This document shows positions 25,030 through 37,799 of a stretch of 64,000 nt of DNA, piece after piece. The first letter of the stretch is position 1; the number at the start of each line of letters is the position of its first letter. The notes beneath the pieces are model-generated. The model did no database searches. It was not told the origin of the DNA and was given only the letters and a program-made list of their open reading frames with translations. Made by a program: the position numbers and the translations under genes. Location: NCBI GenBank assembly GCA_964019165.1, contig OZ025271.1, positions 2,664,501 to 2,728,500 of the forward strand. Reading direction: 5' to 3'. The stretch is from Mastigias papua. Its lineage: Eukaryota; Cnidaria; Scyphozoa; Rhizostomeae; Mastigiidae.

Positions 25030-25200
25030 ATAGAAATGCGAGGGGATTCCCAACTTGAGATCACGATCGCAGAAACCTCTCATCCTTTGTTTGTGAACAA
25101 TAGTATTTACACAAGACCGCAAGTTTGCAGTTGAGGGCGTGTTTGCAAAGTGGATGGATGTCTTGCAATTCTTCGAGCAATTTCGTCCCTTCTCTCTAAG
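25030..25200 (+). other. Exon-like segment K of U5 with altered acceptor
   Basis: It has the same TTGTACATTGTAG acceptor change as U3. GGGGATTCCC and AAG|GTAAGTGG are kept. Confidence 0.45.
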
Positions 25201-27160
25201 GTAAGTGGCTTATTTCATTGACACGGTTTCATTTTAGGTTTGCCAGAAGTTTTTTCTGTAGAATGGTCGCTACTTTCCCAGCTAGAGGAGATTTAATGCG
25301 ATGTTTTGAGGGAGATTCCATACGATTGCCTCCTTGGCCATACGATCATGGCAGTTCCTTTCATTGTCGCTTGATTTTCGCCTGTAAATACCCCTTTTGT
25401 TACTGCAGGAGTTTCAGTATCATATTTAGGAGTTGTTTACTGTATTATTTACTGATATACTAGGACTTTTAGCGTGCTGTTTGTACTTTTGTCTTTGCGC
25501 GAGATTTTCACTGAAGTAAGACTGAATAGTTAGGCCGCTTTGTTTACGTTTGAGATGTTCTCAGTCATGTCTGCTTAGCTCTTGCTTTTTAGGATACACT
25601 TATTGTATGCTGGAGCTAAGATATTATTCAAATTATTCGTTAGATTAGTGGAGTGTAATAGCCCTCTTTCCCATTCACTTTTCTTGCAATATGTTGAGGA
25701 AAGTACTACGTGTATTCTCTCTAAACCTGTCAGAGGCGGTTCGTATTACTCTCAGTCTCCATAGCTGATGACTTCGTTATTCCCAGTAGTACACTTTGTA
25801 TTCTAAATCAATGGGGTATTTATAGTTAAAAGTGCCAACCTTGTATGGATATTTTATCTACTAATTCGCTGATAATATGGTGTATAGTACCATGCGTTTT
25901 ACGGTAGTTTCTTCTTGATTTATGTACTGTGATATTGTATTCTGACTTAGCTTTGTATTCAACACACTTAGGTAACTTATTCACGAGGCTTTATTCAGCA
26001 TAGTACTTTACTAATTGCCTATGTACTAACAGCAGTCTAACACTCTGTTTTTACAACAGTCTATTATTTGTAGTCACTATATATTTTAGTGTTTTGGTTG
26101 AATCTGCATGTGGGCACTTTTATGCTAACTGTTCTTTCCTGGCAAACCAGCTCTGTACCTTGCTGAGATTATTTGTTATAGATACCATTAATGATTTCCA
26201 TCATCATTCTGCACATGATAAGATTATTTTTGTTGGTCAAGTAGTGTTGGATAACAAGCATGTGTATTGTGTAGACTTCATTCCTGGAGGCCCATTTTCC
26301 AGCCCCCACCTGACTTAACAGTATTGTTCATAATCCAGTGTTATGAAGGGCTTACTCTAAGAGATTATTATATATACAAGCTTATGCCACCTTCATACAC
26401 AGTTTTTGAATTTGAAGTCTTTATTGAATATGGTAGAACATCTTTGGGAATATTCTTCAGCTTTGATGCACTTGAATTGTACAGTATCATTAGGCATTGC
26501 CATGTCAAAATCCTACTTGACTGCCCCTCAACCTAGATATGATAGCAGTTTGCCAGTGATTACTAGGTGTGCCTACTTTATGTCCTTAGACCAGATTTGT
26601 AGCAGTGTATTATTTCATGGCCAGGCTATATGATTTTCCCCCTAGCCTCAATCACTGTCAGATATCAGTAGTTATCGCTAGCACTATCACTTTCCATATA
26701 TCACTCTACATGTGGTGATATGTTTTAAAGTTGTGTATTAGTTACAGCTAGCAAACTTATTTGTATTTTATTGAATAGACATATGAAGCCTCCCCCCCTA
26801 TCTAACACATAACTATTCTTTTAAATTTTATTTCATGATGCAATCTCTAAAATTTTATCACTCATTCTTAAGAGTTAGAACTTTGTGTTTTTGACAAGAG
26901 TGTAGCATTCACTTACATGATTTTGGCCCATAGTATTGTTACCTTTGAGTATGCTGTAGGATTACAAAGGAATAGTATTTTAATTATGAACGCTTAGACT
27001 ATAAAATTCTAAGGTAGTGTTATTGCATACAGCCTACTTTAGTGCCTAAATGATACTGAATGATGCTGACGACTATACATTATGCGTTTCATTTAGTAGT
27101 TTATTGTAACAACCATTTGCACTACTTACCTACTATATGTATATACTGGAGACTAGCGGT

Positions 27161-27739
27161 TTTTTTGATAGCCCGCTAGACGCGGGCTCCCCTACCCCAG
27201 TTCAAAAGTTGCAGATTAGCCTTGGAAAGACTAACGCAGTGCCCCCATGAAAGCTGCATGGTCCGCATTGTCAATGAGCATGGATGAAAAAGCTCGCATA
27301 GGATCATGAGAGGATGACGTCATGGGCCTCTGCATTGGAGCACGTGACATCCGGCTTTGCAATGGAGAAATCAACAAAAATTTGCGAGAAAAAATTGTGC
27401 AAAAATGCTCGGATACCTGCGCTAGGCTATGGGGCTCTTGAGGATGAAAAAGAAAGAGAAAAAAGCCCCATAGCCTAGCGCAGGTATCCGAGCATTTTTG
27501 CACAATTTTTTCTCGCAAATTTTTGTTGATTTCTCCATTGCAAAGCCGGATGTCACGTGCTCCAATGCAGAGGCCCATGACGTCATCCTCTCATGATCCT
27601 ATGCGAGCTTTTTCATCCATGCTCATTGACAATGCGGACCATGCAGCTTTCATGGGGGCACTGCGTTAGTCTTTCCAAGGCTAATCTGCAACTTTTGAAC
27701 TGGGGTAGGGGAGCCCGCGTCTAGCGGGCTATCAAAAAA
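27161..27739. repeat. HP6: giant inverted repeat closing U5, loop inverted relative to HP1
   Basis: Arms are 27161-27436 and 27464-27739 (276 bp each), alpha type inside. The 27-nt loop 27437-27463 is the exact reverse complement of the HP1 loop 3419-3445. Confidence 0.97.
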
Positions 27740-27800
27740 TCTCTATATACTAAAATGCCAAAATGCAAATGAGCTCCACCATTGTGTACATCAAACGGGC
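27740..27800 (+). promoter_or_regulatory. 5' terminus of U6, class lacking CCAAT and E-box
   Basis: TATATAC and ATGCAAATGAG are kept. The CCAAT and CACGTG of other units are replaced by unrelated sequence. The shared core after this is GCCGAGATATTCC near 27938. Confidence 0.4.
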
Positions 27801-27999
27801 CGGTACCTGGTGTTGTGACGAATACTTCTTCTAGAGCTGTGCGATTATTAGGCTCAAACGTTGGTCAGAGGCCCCAGTTGTCGAGTAGGCCAATTAATTT
27901 TTTTTTCAAATTTTTATCTCTTGATTTCGCCGAGATATTCCAGTTTCTATTTCGCGAATTTGAGGCCTTTGTGTGTTGCCTTTTGTCTTCCATTGTTAT

Positions 28000-29090
28000 C
28001 GTCCGCATGGAAAGCAGTGCTCTCACTCCAAGGCGTGTTCGATCGGGATCAAGTTTGCTGCTGTTTTCAGGAGAATTCTGTTGGGTTTCTACCAGGTTAG
28101 TACCTATTTGTCCTACCAAACTTCTATTCTTTAGTTCGCTTATATATTCCTCCTCGATTGCCTGCGTTTTCTGGTATTTTAAACGATTTGTTTTCATGTA
28201 TCGAAGCAGTTTCCCATGCCCTCCCTCGCGTGTGTTATTCGCCATGACAGTTGGGCAACTAATTCATCGCTGCATTGCTATCTGGAGATTCGATTTGTCA
28301 TTGCCAGTCTTTATTCAATGAAATTATAGCACTGCTGCCTTTTAGATGTGATTCACGGGTGATGTGAGCCCTGTTATTTACCTGTTTTGTTTCAGGGCAG
28401 ATTGGAAGAGCTTGCCTCCGGGGCATTCTCGCCATGACAGTTCTTCTCTATCCGTTTGATTCTGTTCGCCAGATTTCAATGCTTTAACTGGTAAGTTGTG
28501 CTAACAGATTTAGCTGATGTTTTATGTTGTATTCCTTTGTGTATTAGGATGGTGTTTAGCTGTGTTACCTTCCCTTTTAAATAGGATAAACCGAACATGA
28601 AACTCTCAGTTCGGACATTGTTTGAATGCGACTACCGTTCCAGTTGTTAGTTGAGGAACATTTTGTGGTTCTGCTACCAGGTGAGTCGTTTTCTAATGCT
28701 ATAACGTTAGATTTCAGATTGATGTCAAAATGCCTATCTTTCCCCTGTCCTCTGTGCGTACTTTCTATAGTATTTTCGGCACTTATGTTCAATATTGCCA
28801 GCGAGATTGCAATAGCTTCCCTTGGGGGTTTTCCGCCATGACAGTTCCTCTCTACCACGTTTTATGTTGCTCTCTCTTGGTGGGTGAATTTAAGCGAACT
28901 TTCGTCCTTCTACTACAAGGTAAGTCGTTTTGTCATGTAATAAGGTTTGTTGTCAGATTGCCTGTAATTTATCTGTCTACTTTACATGTTTCATTAGACA
29001 CATAATGTCAGTATTTTGAGCGCGAATCCTCTAGCTTCCCTCAGGGGCATGTCGCCATGACACTTCCTCTCCCATCAGATTGATTTTAGT
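28000..29090 (+). other. Exon-module block of U6
   Basis: Cores lie near 28240, 28430, 28834 and 29053. Donor-like junctions occur at CAG|GTGAGT near 28680 and AAG|GTAAGT near 28919. The module before 28240 (CCCTCGCGTGTGTTATT) is a divergent copy. Confidence 0.5.
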
Positions 29091-29538
29091 CGCGAGATTG
29101 TCTTGGTTCTTGTACAATATTAGGATGAAGTGTTTACTGTCCTATTCATTGCTAGATTGCTGTTTATACCTTGAAGTTCATGCGTGCGTAAAGGAGATAC
29201 GAAATCTTTTTGGTTGCGTATGAATTGTGCTATATGAAATGCTGACTTTGGGCATTGATGAAGGTTTTTAGGTCTAAGTTTGTAGTTGTATATGTGATTT
29301 ATTGGTAAAAGGTGAAGGTCTGTTGAGTTATATAATTGTAAGTAGAATGTTAGGTTCCCCCTCAGTTCAGTGAAGGAAGCTACTGCTCAGTGTGTTTGAT
29401 TATCATTGCCAGCAGCCACAAAATATCTTAACATGGTTGTACAGAGATGACTAAAGTGTGTATATTTTATTTCCTAACTTTTCTTGCTATTATTCATATG
29501 ATGTTTTGGTGTCCCTACACTCTTTATTTTGTTGTAAG

Positions 29539-29719
29539 TTGTAGATAGAGATGCGAGGGGATTCCCAAGTTCAGATCACGATGGCAGAAACCTCTCATCC
29601 TTTGTTTGCGAACAATAGTGTTTACACAAGACCGCAAGTGTGCAGTTGAGGGCGTGTTTACAACGCGGAAGGATGGATGTCTTGCACTTCTTCATGGAAT
29701 TTTGTGCCTTCTCTATAAG
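29539..29719 (+). other. Exon-like segment K of U6
   Basis: The acceptor is TTGTTGTAAG rather than TTGTAG, the donor is AAG|GTAAGTG, and GGGGATTCCC is present. Confidence 0.45.
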
Positions 29720-32562
29720 GTAAGTGATTTATTTCATTGACGAGGTATCGATTTAGTTTTGCCAGGATTGTTTTGTGTAGAATGGTCGCTACTTTCCCTT
29801 TTGGAAGAGATTTAATGCCATTGTTTGATCGAGATTCTATACCATTGCCTCGGGGGCCCTATGATCATGCGAAGTCCTTTCATGTTCGCTTGATTTCCGC
29901 CTGTTAATTACTGTTTGGTTACTACAGAAGTTTCGGTATGCTGTTCAGGGGATATTCACTGTATTATTTACTGATATACTAGGACAGTTTAGCTTGCTGT
30001 TGATACTTTGCATTTGCGTGTGATTTTGAAAGAAGTACCTATGAACAGTTAGGCCCCTCTCTTTAGATTTGATATGTTATCAGTCACTTCTGGTTGGCTC
30101 TTGGTGTTTATCATACACTTATTGTAGGCTGGAGCTAAGATGTTGTTCAAAGTATTTCTTGGATTATTGGAGTGTAGTAGCTCTCTGTCCCGTTTGGTTT
30201 TTGTAGCAGTATCTTGGGAAAAGTACTACGCTTATTCTATCTAACACCTTGAGGGGCGTTTCAAATTACTCTCAGTCATGACAGCTAATACCTGTCTTAT
30301 TCTCAGGAGAACACGTAGTATTCTGAATCACTGGTATATTTATGGTTAAAAGTGCCAGGTCTTCTGCAGATATTTTATGTACTAATTTGTTGATACTTCG
30401 ATGTATAGTATCATGCGTTTTCAGTTTCTTCCTTTTTGATGTATTTACGCTGATATTGTGTTCTAAATTAGGTTTGCAGTTAACACACTTAAGTAACTTA
30501 TTCACAAGGCTTTTTTCAGTATAGTACTTTACTCATGGCCTAAATATTTGCAACAACCTATTGATCTTTATTTTACAACAGTCTAATCGTTGTGTTCAGT
30601 ATAGATTTTAGTGTTATTGTGATGGACTGAGAGTATGGTTACTTTAATCGTAACTCTTTGTTTCCTGACAAACCAGCTCCCCTCCATCCTAAGATCATTT
30701 GTTATAAAGACCATTAATGATTTCTATACATCATTCTGCACATGATAATATGGTTTTACTGGATCAAGTAGTAGATAACAATGATTTGTATTGAGTAGGC
30801 TTGATTCCTGGAGCCCCATAGTCCAGTCTGCACCCCAATTACTTGTACTGTTTGTTATCAAGTGTTATGAGCGGCTTACTGTAAAAGAATATTATGTATA
30901 AAGGGTTATGTTACACTCAAACATAATTTTTCAGTTTGGAATCATGTATCTCTAGCACACGTAATGAATAGTCTTTAGCTTTTATAAACCTGAATTATGG
31001 AATATCTCTAGGTATAGTCATTGCATAAAATCTACTTGAATGCCTCATGCTAACTATTATTGGAGTTTGAATGAGATTGCTGGGTGCGCCTAGGTGACAA
31101 TGGTATTGACACATTTCAGTTGATATCCTTAGATGAAACATGTACCAATATAGTACTTTATTGTCTGCCTGTAGGATTTGTGTCAATAGCCTGTGTCACT
31201 TTAAGATATTAGTTGTTTCCGCTACCATTACTAATTTTTATATATCATTCTGTATGTGATATGTTGTTAAAGTGTTGTAGTAGGTATAGCTGACTACCTT
31301 ATTTTTATTGTACTTAATTGACATATCAAGCCCCCCTCTCAAATACACCTGTTAATAATTATTTGATGTGATGATGTAAGCTATAAATTATATAAGTCAC
31401 TGAGAGGTGTTGCAGCTGTATGTGTTTGACAAGAGGTTGGGACTCACTTGCATGATTTTGGTCCATAGTAGTGTTACTTTTGAGTTTGCTGTAGGATTAC
31501 AAGGCAATATTATGTCAGTTTTCTACACTTAGGGAGCAGTCATTAAGTATCATGTGGAGGGGGTGGAGGCAAATGATACAATAGGTCCAAAGATTTTGTA
31601 CCCCAGTGGACATGAAAAAATTCTAGACCCCCTGTCTGGGGAAGCTGAGTATTTTGCTGCCCCAGCTATACAGATTAAATACTTTGTGGAGCCTATAAGT
31701 TAATTTTTGTTATTGACTTTATTATGTGAACATCATTACTTTTTTTGGCTAGATTAGTTGGTGATCCTTAGAAACAGTATATGTGTTAAAATATGTGCCT
31801 TCATTCTACCAGAAGTTGATATGCAACTTTGTGGGATTACTAAGAAATCATGATTCACTTATTTACATAACTTTAACCATGATGTATGCATTTTATTGTA
31901 TGATATAGGAATAGCAAGCAGTACATATATTCTTTTATAAACTGGAACTATGGAGTCTTCTCAGATTGTAGACTGTTTACAACTAAATATAATACCTCTC
32001 GATAAATTATATAGCTGTCTGGATAAGGTAGAAGACTATAACCATGTATATAATGCTACATTAAAAGTATGTGCGTAAGTTGTACTTGACGTATGCACCC
32101 CCTGCCACCACAATAAGCACTTTTTACGCTTGACATCCGATGTTGTAATTTCAGGCTTTATAGTATATCTCATTCATTGGCTTTACATCTTACTATGTAG
32201 AATATGATGAAGTGATGTTGTATTACCAAGCAATATTCTTATTTGTATGACCTTACAGTATAGGTCCTTTGAGGTAGTATAATTGACTTAGATCTAATTT
32301 ATTGGATCTTATTATGTAACATAACAGATTGGATGAGATTAATGGCTAAAACCAGATAGAGGTTGCAGTCATACCTCTCATTTGATGTCACATACTAAAT
32401 GGTCTTTGAAGTGTTTACATTATACAGGAAGATTATTGTATAAGATTCATTACATTAGGATTGACTCATACAGGAGATATTGTATGATTTATTTCCATTT
32501 ATGCGTCATTCAACATGCCACTTTAAACAAGTATATGCTTAGTTCATGTAATAGAGACTAGC

Positions 32563-33143
32563 TTAGTAATGATAGCCCGCTAGACGCGGGCTCCCCTACC
32601 CCAGTTTAACAGTTGCAGATTAGCCTTGGAAAGACTAACGCAGTGCCCCCATCCAAGCTGCATGGTCCGCATTGTTGATGAGCATGGATGAAAAAGCTCG
32701 CACAGGATCATGGGAGGATGACGTCATGGGCCTCTGCATTGGAGCACGTGACATCCGGCTTTGCAATGGAGAAATCAACAAAAATTTGCGAGAAAAAATT
32801 GTGCAAAAATGCTCGGATACCTGCGCTAGGCTATGGGGCTTTTTGATTTTATTCTTCATCTTCTACAGCCCCATAGCCTAGCGCAGGTATCCGAGCATTT
32901 TTGCACAATTTTTCTCGCAAATTTTTGTTGATTTCTCCATTGCAAAGCCGGATGTCACGTGCTCCAATGCAGAGGCCCATGACGTCATCCTCCCATGATC
33001 CTGTGCGAGCTTTTTCATCCATGCTCATCAACAATGCGGACCATGCAGCTTGGATGGGGGCACTGCGTTAGTCTTTCCAAGGCTAATCTGCAACTGTTAA
33101 ACTGGGGTAGGGGAGCCCGCGTCTAGCGGGCTATCATTACTAA
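32563..33143. repeat. HP7: giant inverted repeat closing U6
   Basis: Arms are 32563-32840 and 32867-33143. They differ by one base in an A/T run, otherwise paired. Alpha type; private paired changes include CTCGCACAGG against CCTGTGCGAG. The loop reads ATTCTTCATCTTCT, as in HP4. Confidence 0.96.
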
Positions 33144-33215
33144 TCACTATATACTAAAATGCCTAAAATGCAAATGAGCCAGCGCTTTGTTTACATCAAA
33201 CGGGCCGGCACCCCT
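33144..33215 (+). promoter_or_regulatory. 5' terminus of U7
   Basis: TATATAC and ATGCAAATGAGCC are kept, without CCAAT or CACGTG. It shares TACATCAAACGGGCCGG with U6. Confidence 0.4.
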
Positions 33216-33399
33216 TCTCTTTAACACTACCCCTCATAACTCAAGCGGGGGATCTGGCCCAGAGTTTTACCCCTGTTTTCGCCGTATAATTGCGACCAGT
33301 AATACTCGACAACTTCCATTCTAGCGCGTTATTTCACCGAGATATTCCACTTTTTTTGAGCTACTACGCTATGCTTTGTTGGTCGCCTTTTGTCCTCCA

Positions 33400-33690
33400 T
33401 TGTATTCGTCCGCATGGATAGAAGTACTCTCAGTACGGGGAGTGGTCAAATGAGAGGAAGTTGTAGATGGGAGGTTTGCAAGAAATGTCGTTTTTTTATC
33501 AGGTGAGTCGTAGTTTTTGTCCGTAACTTTTGTTGTTTAGTTCCCATGTGTTATCTTTTTCGACTGTATGCTTTGTCTTGTGTTTTCATTTAGTTGTTTT
33601 CGTGTTTTCTGGCAGATTCCAACACATTCCCTCGGGCGTCGTTACCGTATCTTTTGGGATGGATTTTTACTTCATGAAGCAGTAAGCGTC
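33400..33690 (+). other. Reduced exon-module block of U7
   Basis: One donor-like junction (CAG|GTGAGT near 33502) and one decayed module (CACATTCCCTCGGGCGTC) remain. The CGCCATGACAG core is not intact. Confidence 0.4.
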
Positions 33691-33986
33691 AGTTATTTAT
33701 AGTGGTATTTCTGAGATGTGGTGGTCCTTAGCCTGTAGGTGTTTTTTCTATTTTGTTTGCGAGCTTAATCTTTGGTTTCTGGACTTTACCTCTGAGGGGC
33801 TTTCATCCCCCTCCACTTGAATCAGGAAGAAACTATTGTTTGTGTTTGATTCTTATTGTCAGTACCCACAAGATAACTAATAACATTTGTTGTAAGATCG
33901 GCAAAGCTGTTATGTTTTACTTGCTGATTGTTTTTGATATTATGTCTGTTGCGTTTTGGTATCCTCCATGTCTTTAGTTTCTTGTA

Positions 33987-34165
33987 GTCTGCCATGAGAA
34001 ATGCGAGGGGATTCCCAAGTTGTCTCATGACCATAAAGTCCTGTAATCCTTTGTTGGGAACAATGGTTGGTTCACAAGGCCGCATGTTTGTAGTGAAGGG
34101 GCGTGTTTGCAGAGTGGACAGTTGGTGTCTCACGTTTATATGGAGTTTCTTGGCTTTGTTAACAG
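33987..34165 (+). other. Exon-like segment K of U7
   Basis: Acceptor TTCTTGTAG and donor CAG|GTAAGTGG are present; the 5' part diverges but GGGGATTCCC is exact. Confidence 0.45.
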
Positions 34166-36926
34166 GTAAGTGGTTTATTTCATTTACAAGGTTTCGATTT
34201 AGTTTTACCAGGATTGTTTTGTGTAGAATGGTCGCTACTTTTCCAGTTGGGCTAGATTTAATGCCGTGTTTTGATGGAGATTTCATACCATTGCCTCCGG
34301 GGCCCTATGATCATGCCATTCCTTTCATATTGGCTCGATTTCCGCCTGTAAATTATCGTTTGGTTACTACAGAAGTTTCGGTATACTATTCAGGGGATAT
34401 TTACTGTATTATTTACTGATATAATAGGACAGTTTAGCGTGCTGTTGATACTTTGCATTTGCGTGTGATTTTGAAGGAAGTACGTATGAACAGTTAGGCC
34501 TCTTTCTTTAGGTTTGATATGTTGTCAGTCACTTCTGATTAGCTCTTGGTTTTTACCATACACTTATTGTAGGCTGGAGCTAAGATGTTATTCAAATTAT
34601 CCCTTGGATTATTGGAGTGTAATAGCTCTCTTTCCTGTTTGGTTTTCTTGCAGTATTTTGAGGAAAGTAGTACGTGAATTCTCTCTAAAAGCTTGCGGGG
34701 CGTTTCATATTACTCTCAGTCACTAAAGCTGATTCCTTCCTTATTCTCAGTAGAACACTTAGTACTCTGAATCAGTGGTATATTTATAGTCAACGGTGCA
34801 AAGTCTTATACAGATATTTTATGTACTAATTCGTTGATGCATTGGTGTATACTACCGTGCGTTTTCCGGTTGTTCCTTGATGTATTTACTCTGATATTGT
34901 GTTCTAAATTAGGTTTGTAGTCAACAAACTCAAGTAACTTATTCACAAGGCTGTTTTTCCAGTATAGTACTCTACTGATTGCCTATGTATTTACAGCAAC
35001 CTAGCAATCTTTATTTACACCAGTCTAATTGTTGTGTTCACTATAGATTTTAGTGTTATTTTTGTGGAATGAGCGTGTGGTTACTTTTATCCTAACTCTT
35101 CATTTTCTTGCAAACCAGCTCCCCTCCGTCCTAAGATGATTTGTTATAAAGACCATTAATGATTTCTGTACATCATTCTGCACATGATAATATATTTTTA
35201 TTGGATCAAAATGTGTTAGATAACAATGATTTGTATTGTGTAAACTTGATTCCTGGAGCCCCATCTTCCAACGTAGACCCCAAGTAACAGTATTGTTTGT
35301 AATCAAATGTTATGAGTGACTTACTGTACAAGAGTATTATGTACAAAGAGTTTTGCCACTCTCATGCACAATTTCTGAGTTTCTAATCATTTTTGACTAG
35401 CACACTTTTGAATATTCTGTAGCTTTTATTAGCTTGAACTATGAAGCATCTCTAGGTATTCTCATTGTATATTGCCTACTTCAATTCCTCAAGCTAGATA
35501 TTATAGCAGTGTGAAAGATATTACAGGGTGTGCCTAGATGACTATGGTACTGATACATTTCAATTTATGTCCTTAGATGAAATGTGTACCAGAATAGTAC
35601 TTGATTGATTGTCTGCCTGTATGATTTTTGTCACTAGGCTATTTCACTTTGAGATATCAGTTGTTACCACTTCCATTATTACTTTCAATATTCCATTCTG
35701 TTTGTGATGATATGTTGTTAAAGTTTTGTATTAGTTATACCTAGCAACCTTATGTTTATTGTACTCAATAGACATATCAAGCCCCCCTCTCAAGTACAGC
35801 TATGATAATAAATTTGTTTTTATGATGCAAATCTACATTATATCATTGATTGATAGGATTTACAGCTTTATGTGTTTGACAAGAGGTTAGGACTCACTTT
35901 CGTGATTTTGGTCCATAGTATTGTTACTTTTGAGTTTGCTCTAGGATTACAAGGCCCTATTGTTTTAGTTTTATACACTTCTAGCAGCAGTCATTAAGTA
36001 TCAGGGGGAGGGTGTGGAGGCATATATCATAAAATAGATTCAACAATTTTGTACCCCAGCTGGACATGCAAAAATATTCTAGAGCCCCACATTAAGTACT
36101 TTGTGGAGCCCAATACTTAATTTTTGTTATTGATTTTATTACATCAGTCATTTTTTTCCTGGATATATTAGTTGGTGGTCCTTAGCAACAACATAGGTAA
36201 TAGTATATGTTACTGTGTTCCACCACAAGTTGATATGCAGTATTGTAGGATTACTACGAGGTTATGAGTCACTTATCTACATAAGCATATCATGATCTAT
36301 GCATTTTAATTTGGAGTCTTCTCAGATAGTAGAATTTTTTACAACTGAATATAATACCTGTGGATACATTATATGGCAGTTTGGATAAGGTATTTGACTA
36401 CAACCATCTATATGATGCTAGGTTTAAGGTATGTTACTACGTTGTACACCACCCCCCCCCCCCACCACCACCGTAAGTACCTTTAATGCTTGACATCTGA
36501 CTTTGTGATTTCAAGCTGTATAATATATCTCATTCATTGCCTTTACGTCTTAATATGTAGAATATGAGGAAGTGATGGCTTATTACCAAGCAATATTCTT
36601 TTATTGTTATGAACTTGAAGTATAGGTCCTTTCAGGTATTGTAAGTAAATTCTGTCTAATTTATTAGGTCTTATTATGTAGTAAAGCAATTGGACAAGAT
36701 TAATAGCTAAAACCAAATAGAGTTTGCAGTCATACCTCTCATTTGATATGACATACTATATCGTCTATGAAATGTTTACATTATGCAGCAACATTATTGT
36801 ATAAGACTCATTAGGCCTACATTAGGGTTGAATCATGCAGGAGATATTATATAATGTATTTCCATTTATGCCTCATTGCACATACTAAACACTTATATGC
36901 TTAGTTCATGTAATAGAGACTAGCTT

Positions 36927-37503
36927 AGTACTGATAGCCCGCTAGACGCGGGCTCCCGTACCCCAGGTCAAAAGTTGCAGATTAGCCTTGGAAAGACTAA
37001 CGCAGTGCCCCCATGAAAGCTGTATGGTCCACATTGTCGATGAGCATGGATGAAAAAGCTCGCATAGGATCATGAGAGGATGACGTCATGGGCCTCTGCA
37101 TTGGAGCACGTGACATCCGGCTTTGCAATGGAGAAATCAACAAAAATTTGCGAGAAAAAATTGTGCAAAAATGATCGGATACCTGCGCTAGGCTATGGGG
37201 CTTTGGGCATTCTTCTTCATCTTCTAAAGCCCCATAGCCTAGCGCAGGTATCCGAGCATTTTTGCACAATTTTTTCTCGCAAATTTTTGTTGATTTCTCC
37301 ATTGCAAAGCCAGATGTCACGTGCTCCAATGCAGAGGCCCATGACGTCATCCTCTCATGATCCTATGCGAGCTTTTTCATCCATGCTCATCGACAATGTG
37401 GACCATACAGCTTTCATGGGGGCACTGCGTTAGTCTTTCCAAGGCTAATCTGCAACTTTTGACCTGGGGTATGGGAGCCCGCGTCTAGCGGGCTATCAGT
37501 ACT
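36927..37503. repeat. HP8: giant inverted repeat closing U7
   Basis: Arms are 36927-37204 and 37226-37503 (278 bp each), alpha type. The 21-nt loop is nearly the exact inverse of the HP9 loop. Two unpaired differences are visible: ATGATCGG (left, 37171) and GCCAGATG (right), against the usual ATGCTCGG and GCCGGATG. Confidence 0.96.
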
Positions 37504-37602
37504 TCTCTATATACTAAGATCCCTATATGCAAATGAGTCGCCGGCCAATCGGTTCCCTCCATTTTGTACCACGTGACCCGTTTTTTGCCCCTATCTAAAT
37601 GA
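37504..37602 (+). promoter_or_regulatory. 5' terminus of U8
   Basis: TCTCTATATAC, ATGCAAAT, CCAAT and CACGTG are all present as in U4. Confidence 0.45.
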
Positions 37603-37799
37603 CAATTCTCCTGCCAGGCCGGTTGGGGGATCGCCACCAAACTGCTCTTGGGGGTTCTCCTGGGTGTCTACTTACTCACAATGGAGGGGTTTCTCGATAT
37701 CTCTCTTCTTTCCCGAGATATTCAAAAGTTAAAGTTACGGTCAGTTCTCTCATATACTGTGCGCCATCGACATTTTGTACCTCTGCGCAGGATTCGTGC

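Larger units (their letters stand above)
23195..27739 (+). mobile_element. Unit U5: Helitron-like tandem unit, near twin of U3
   Basis: The 4,545-bp unit is parallel to U3 throughout. The hairpin arms are close to those of HP4 but the loop is unrelated to HP4's and is instead the inverse of HP1's. The tract 25201-27160 is AT-rich with no recognisable gene. Confidence 0.72.
27740..33143 (+). mobile_element. Unit U6: long Helitron-like tandem unit of the U0/U6/U7 subfamily
   Basis: The 5,404-bp unit is the longest without an identified insertion. It has the TCTCTATATACTAAAATGCC start and a different first exon region (TACATCAAACGGGCCGG). A 179-codon open frame at 27782-28321 crosses the first modules and is not recognised; it is probably accidental. 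The AT-rich tract 29720-32562 has no recognisable gene. Confidence 0.7.
33144..37503 (+). mobile_element. Unit U7: short-module Helitron-like tandem unit
   Basis: The 4,360-bp unit begins TCACTATATACTAAAATGCC, a one-base change from TCTC. Most exon modules are missing (only one decayed copy near 33615). Body and 3' tract resemble U0. The tract 34166-36926 is AT-rich and includes a 12-base C run at 36452-36463; no gene is recognisable. Confidence 0.7.

Noticed and set aside
27782..28321. 179-codon open frame at the start of U6.
   Set aside because: It crosses splice-like donors and the CGCCATGACAG core, is not open in sister units and shows no recognisable domain.
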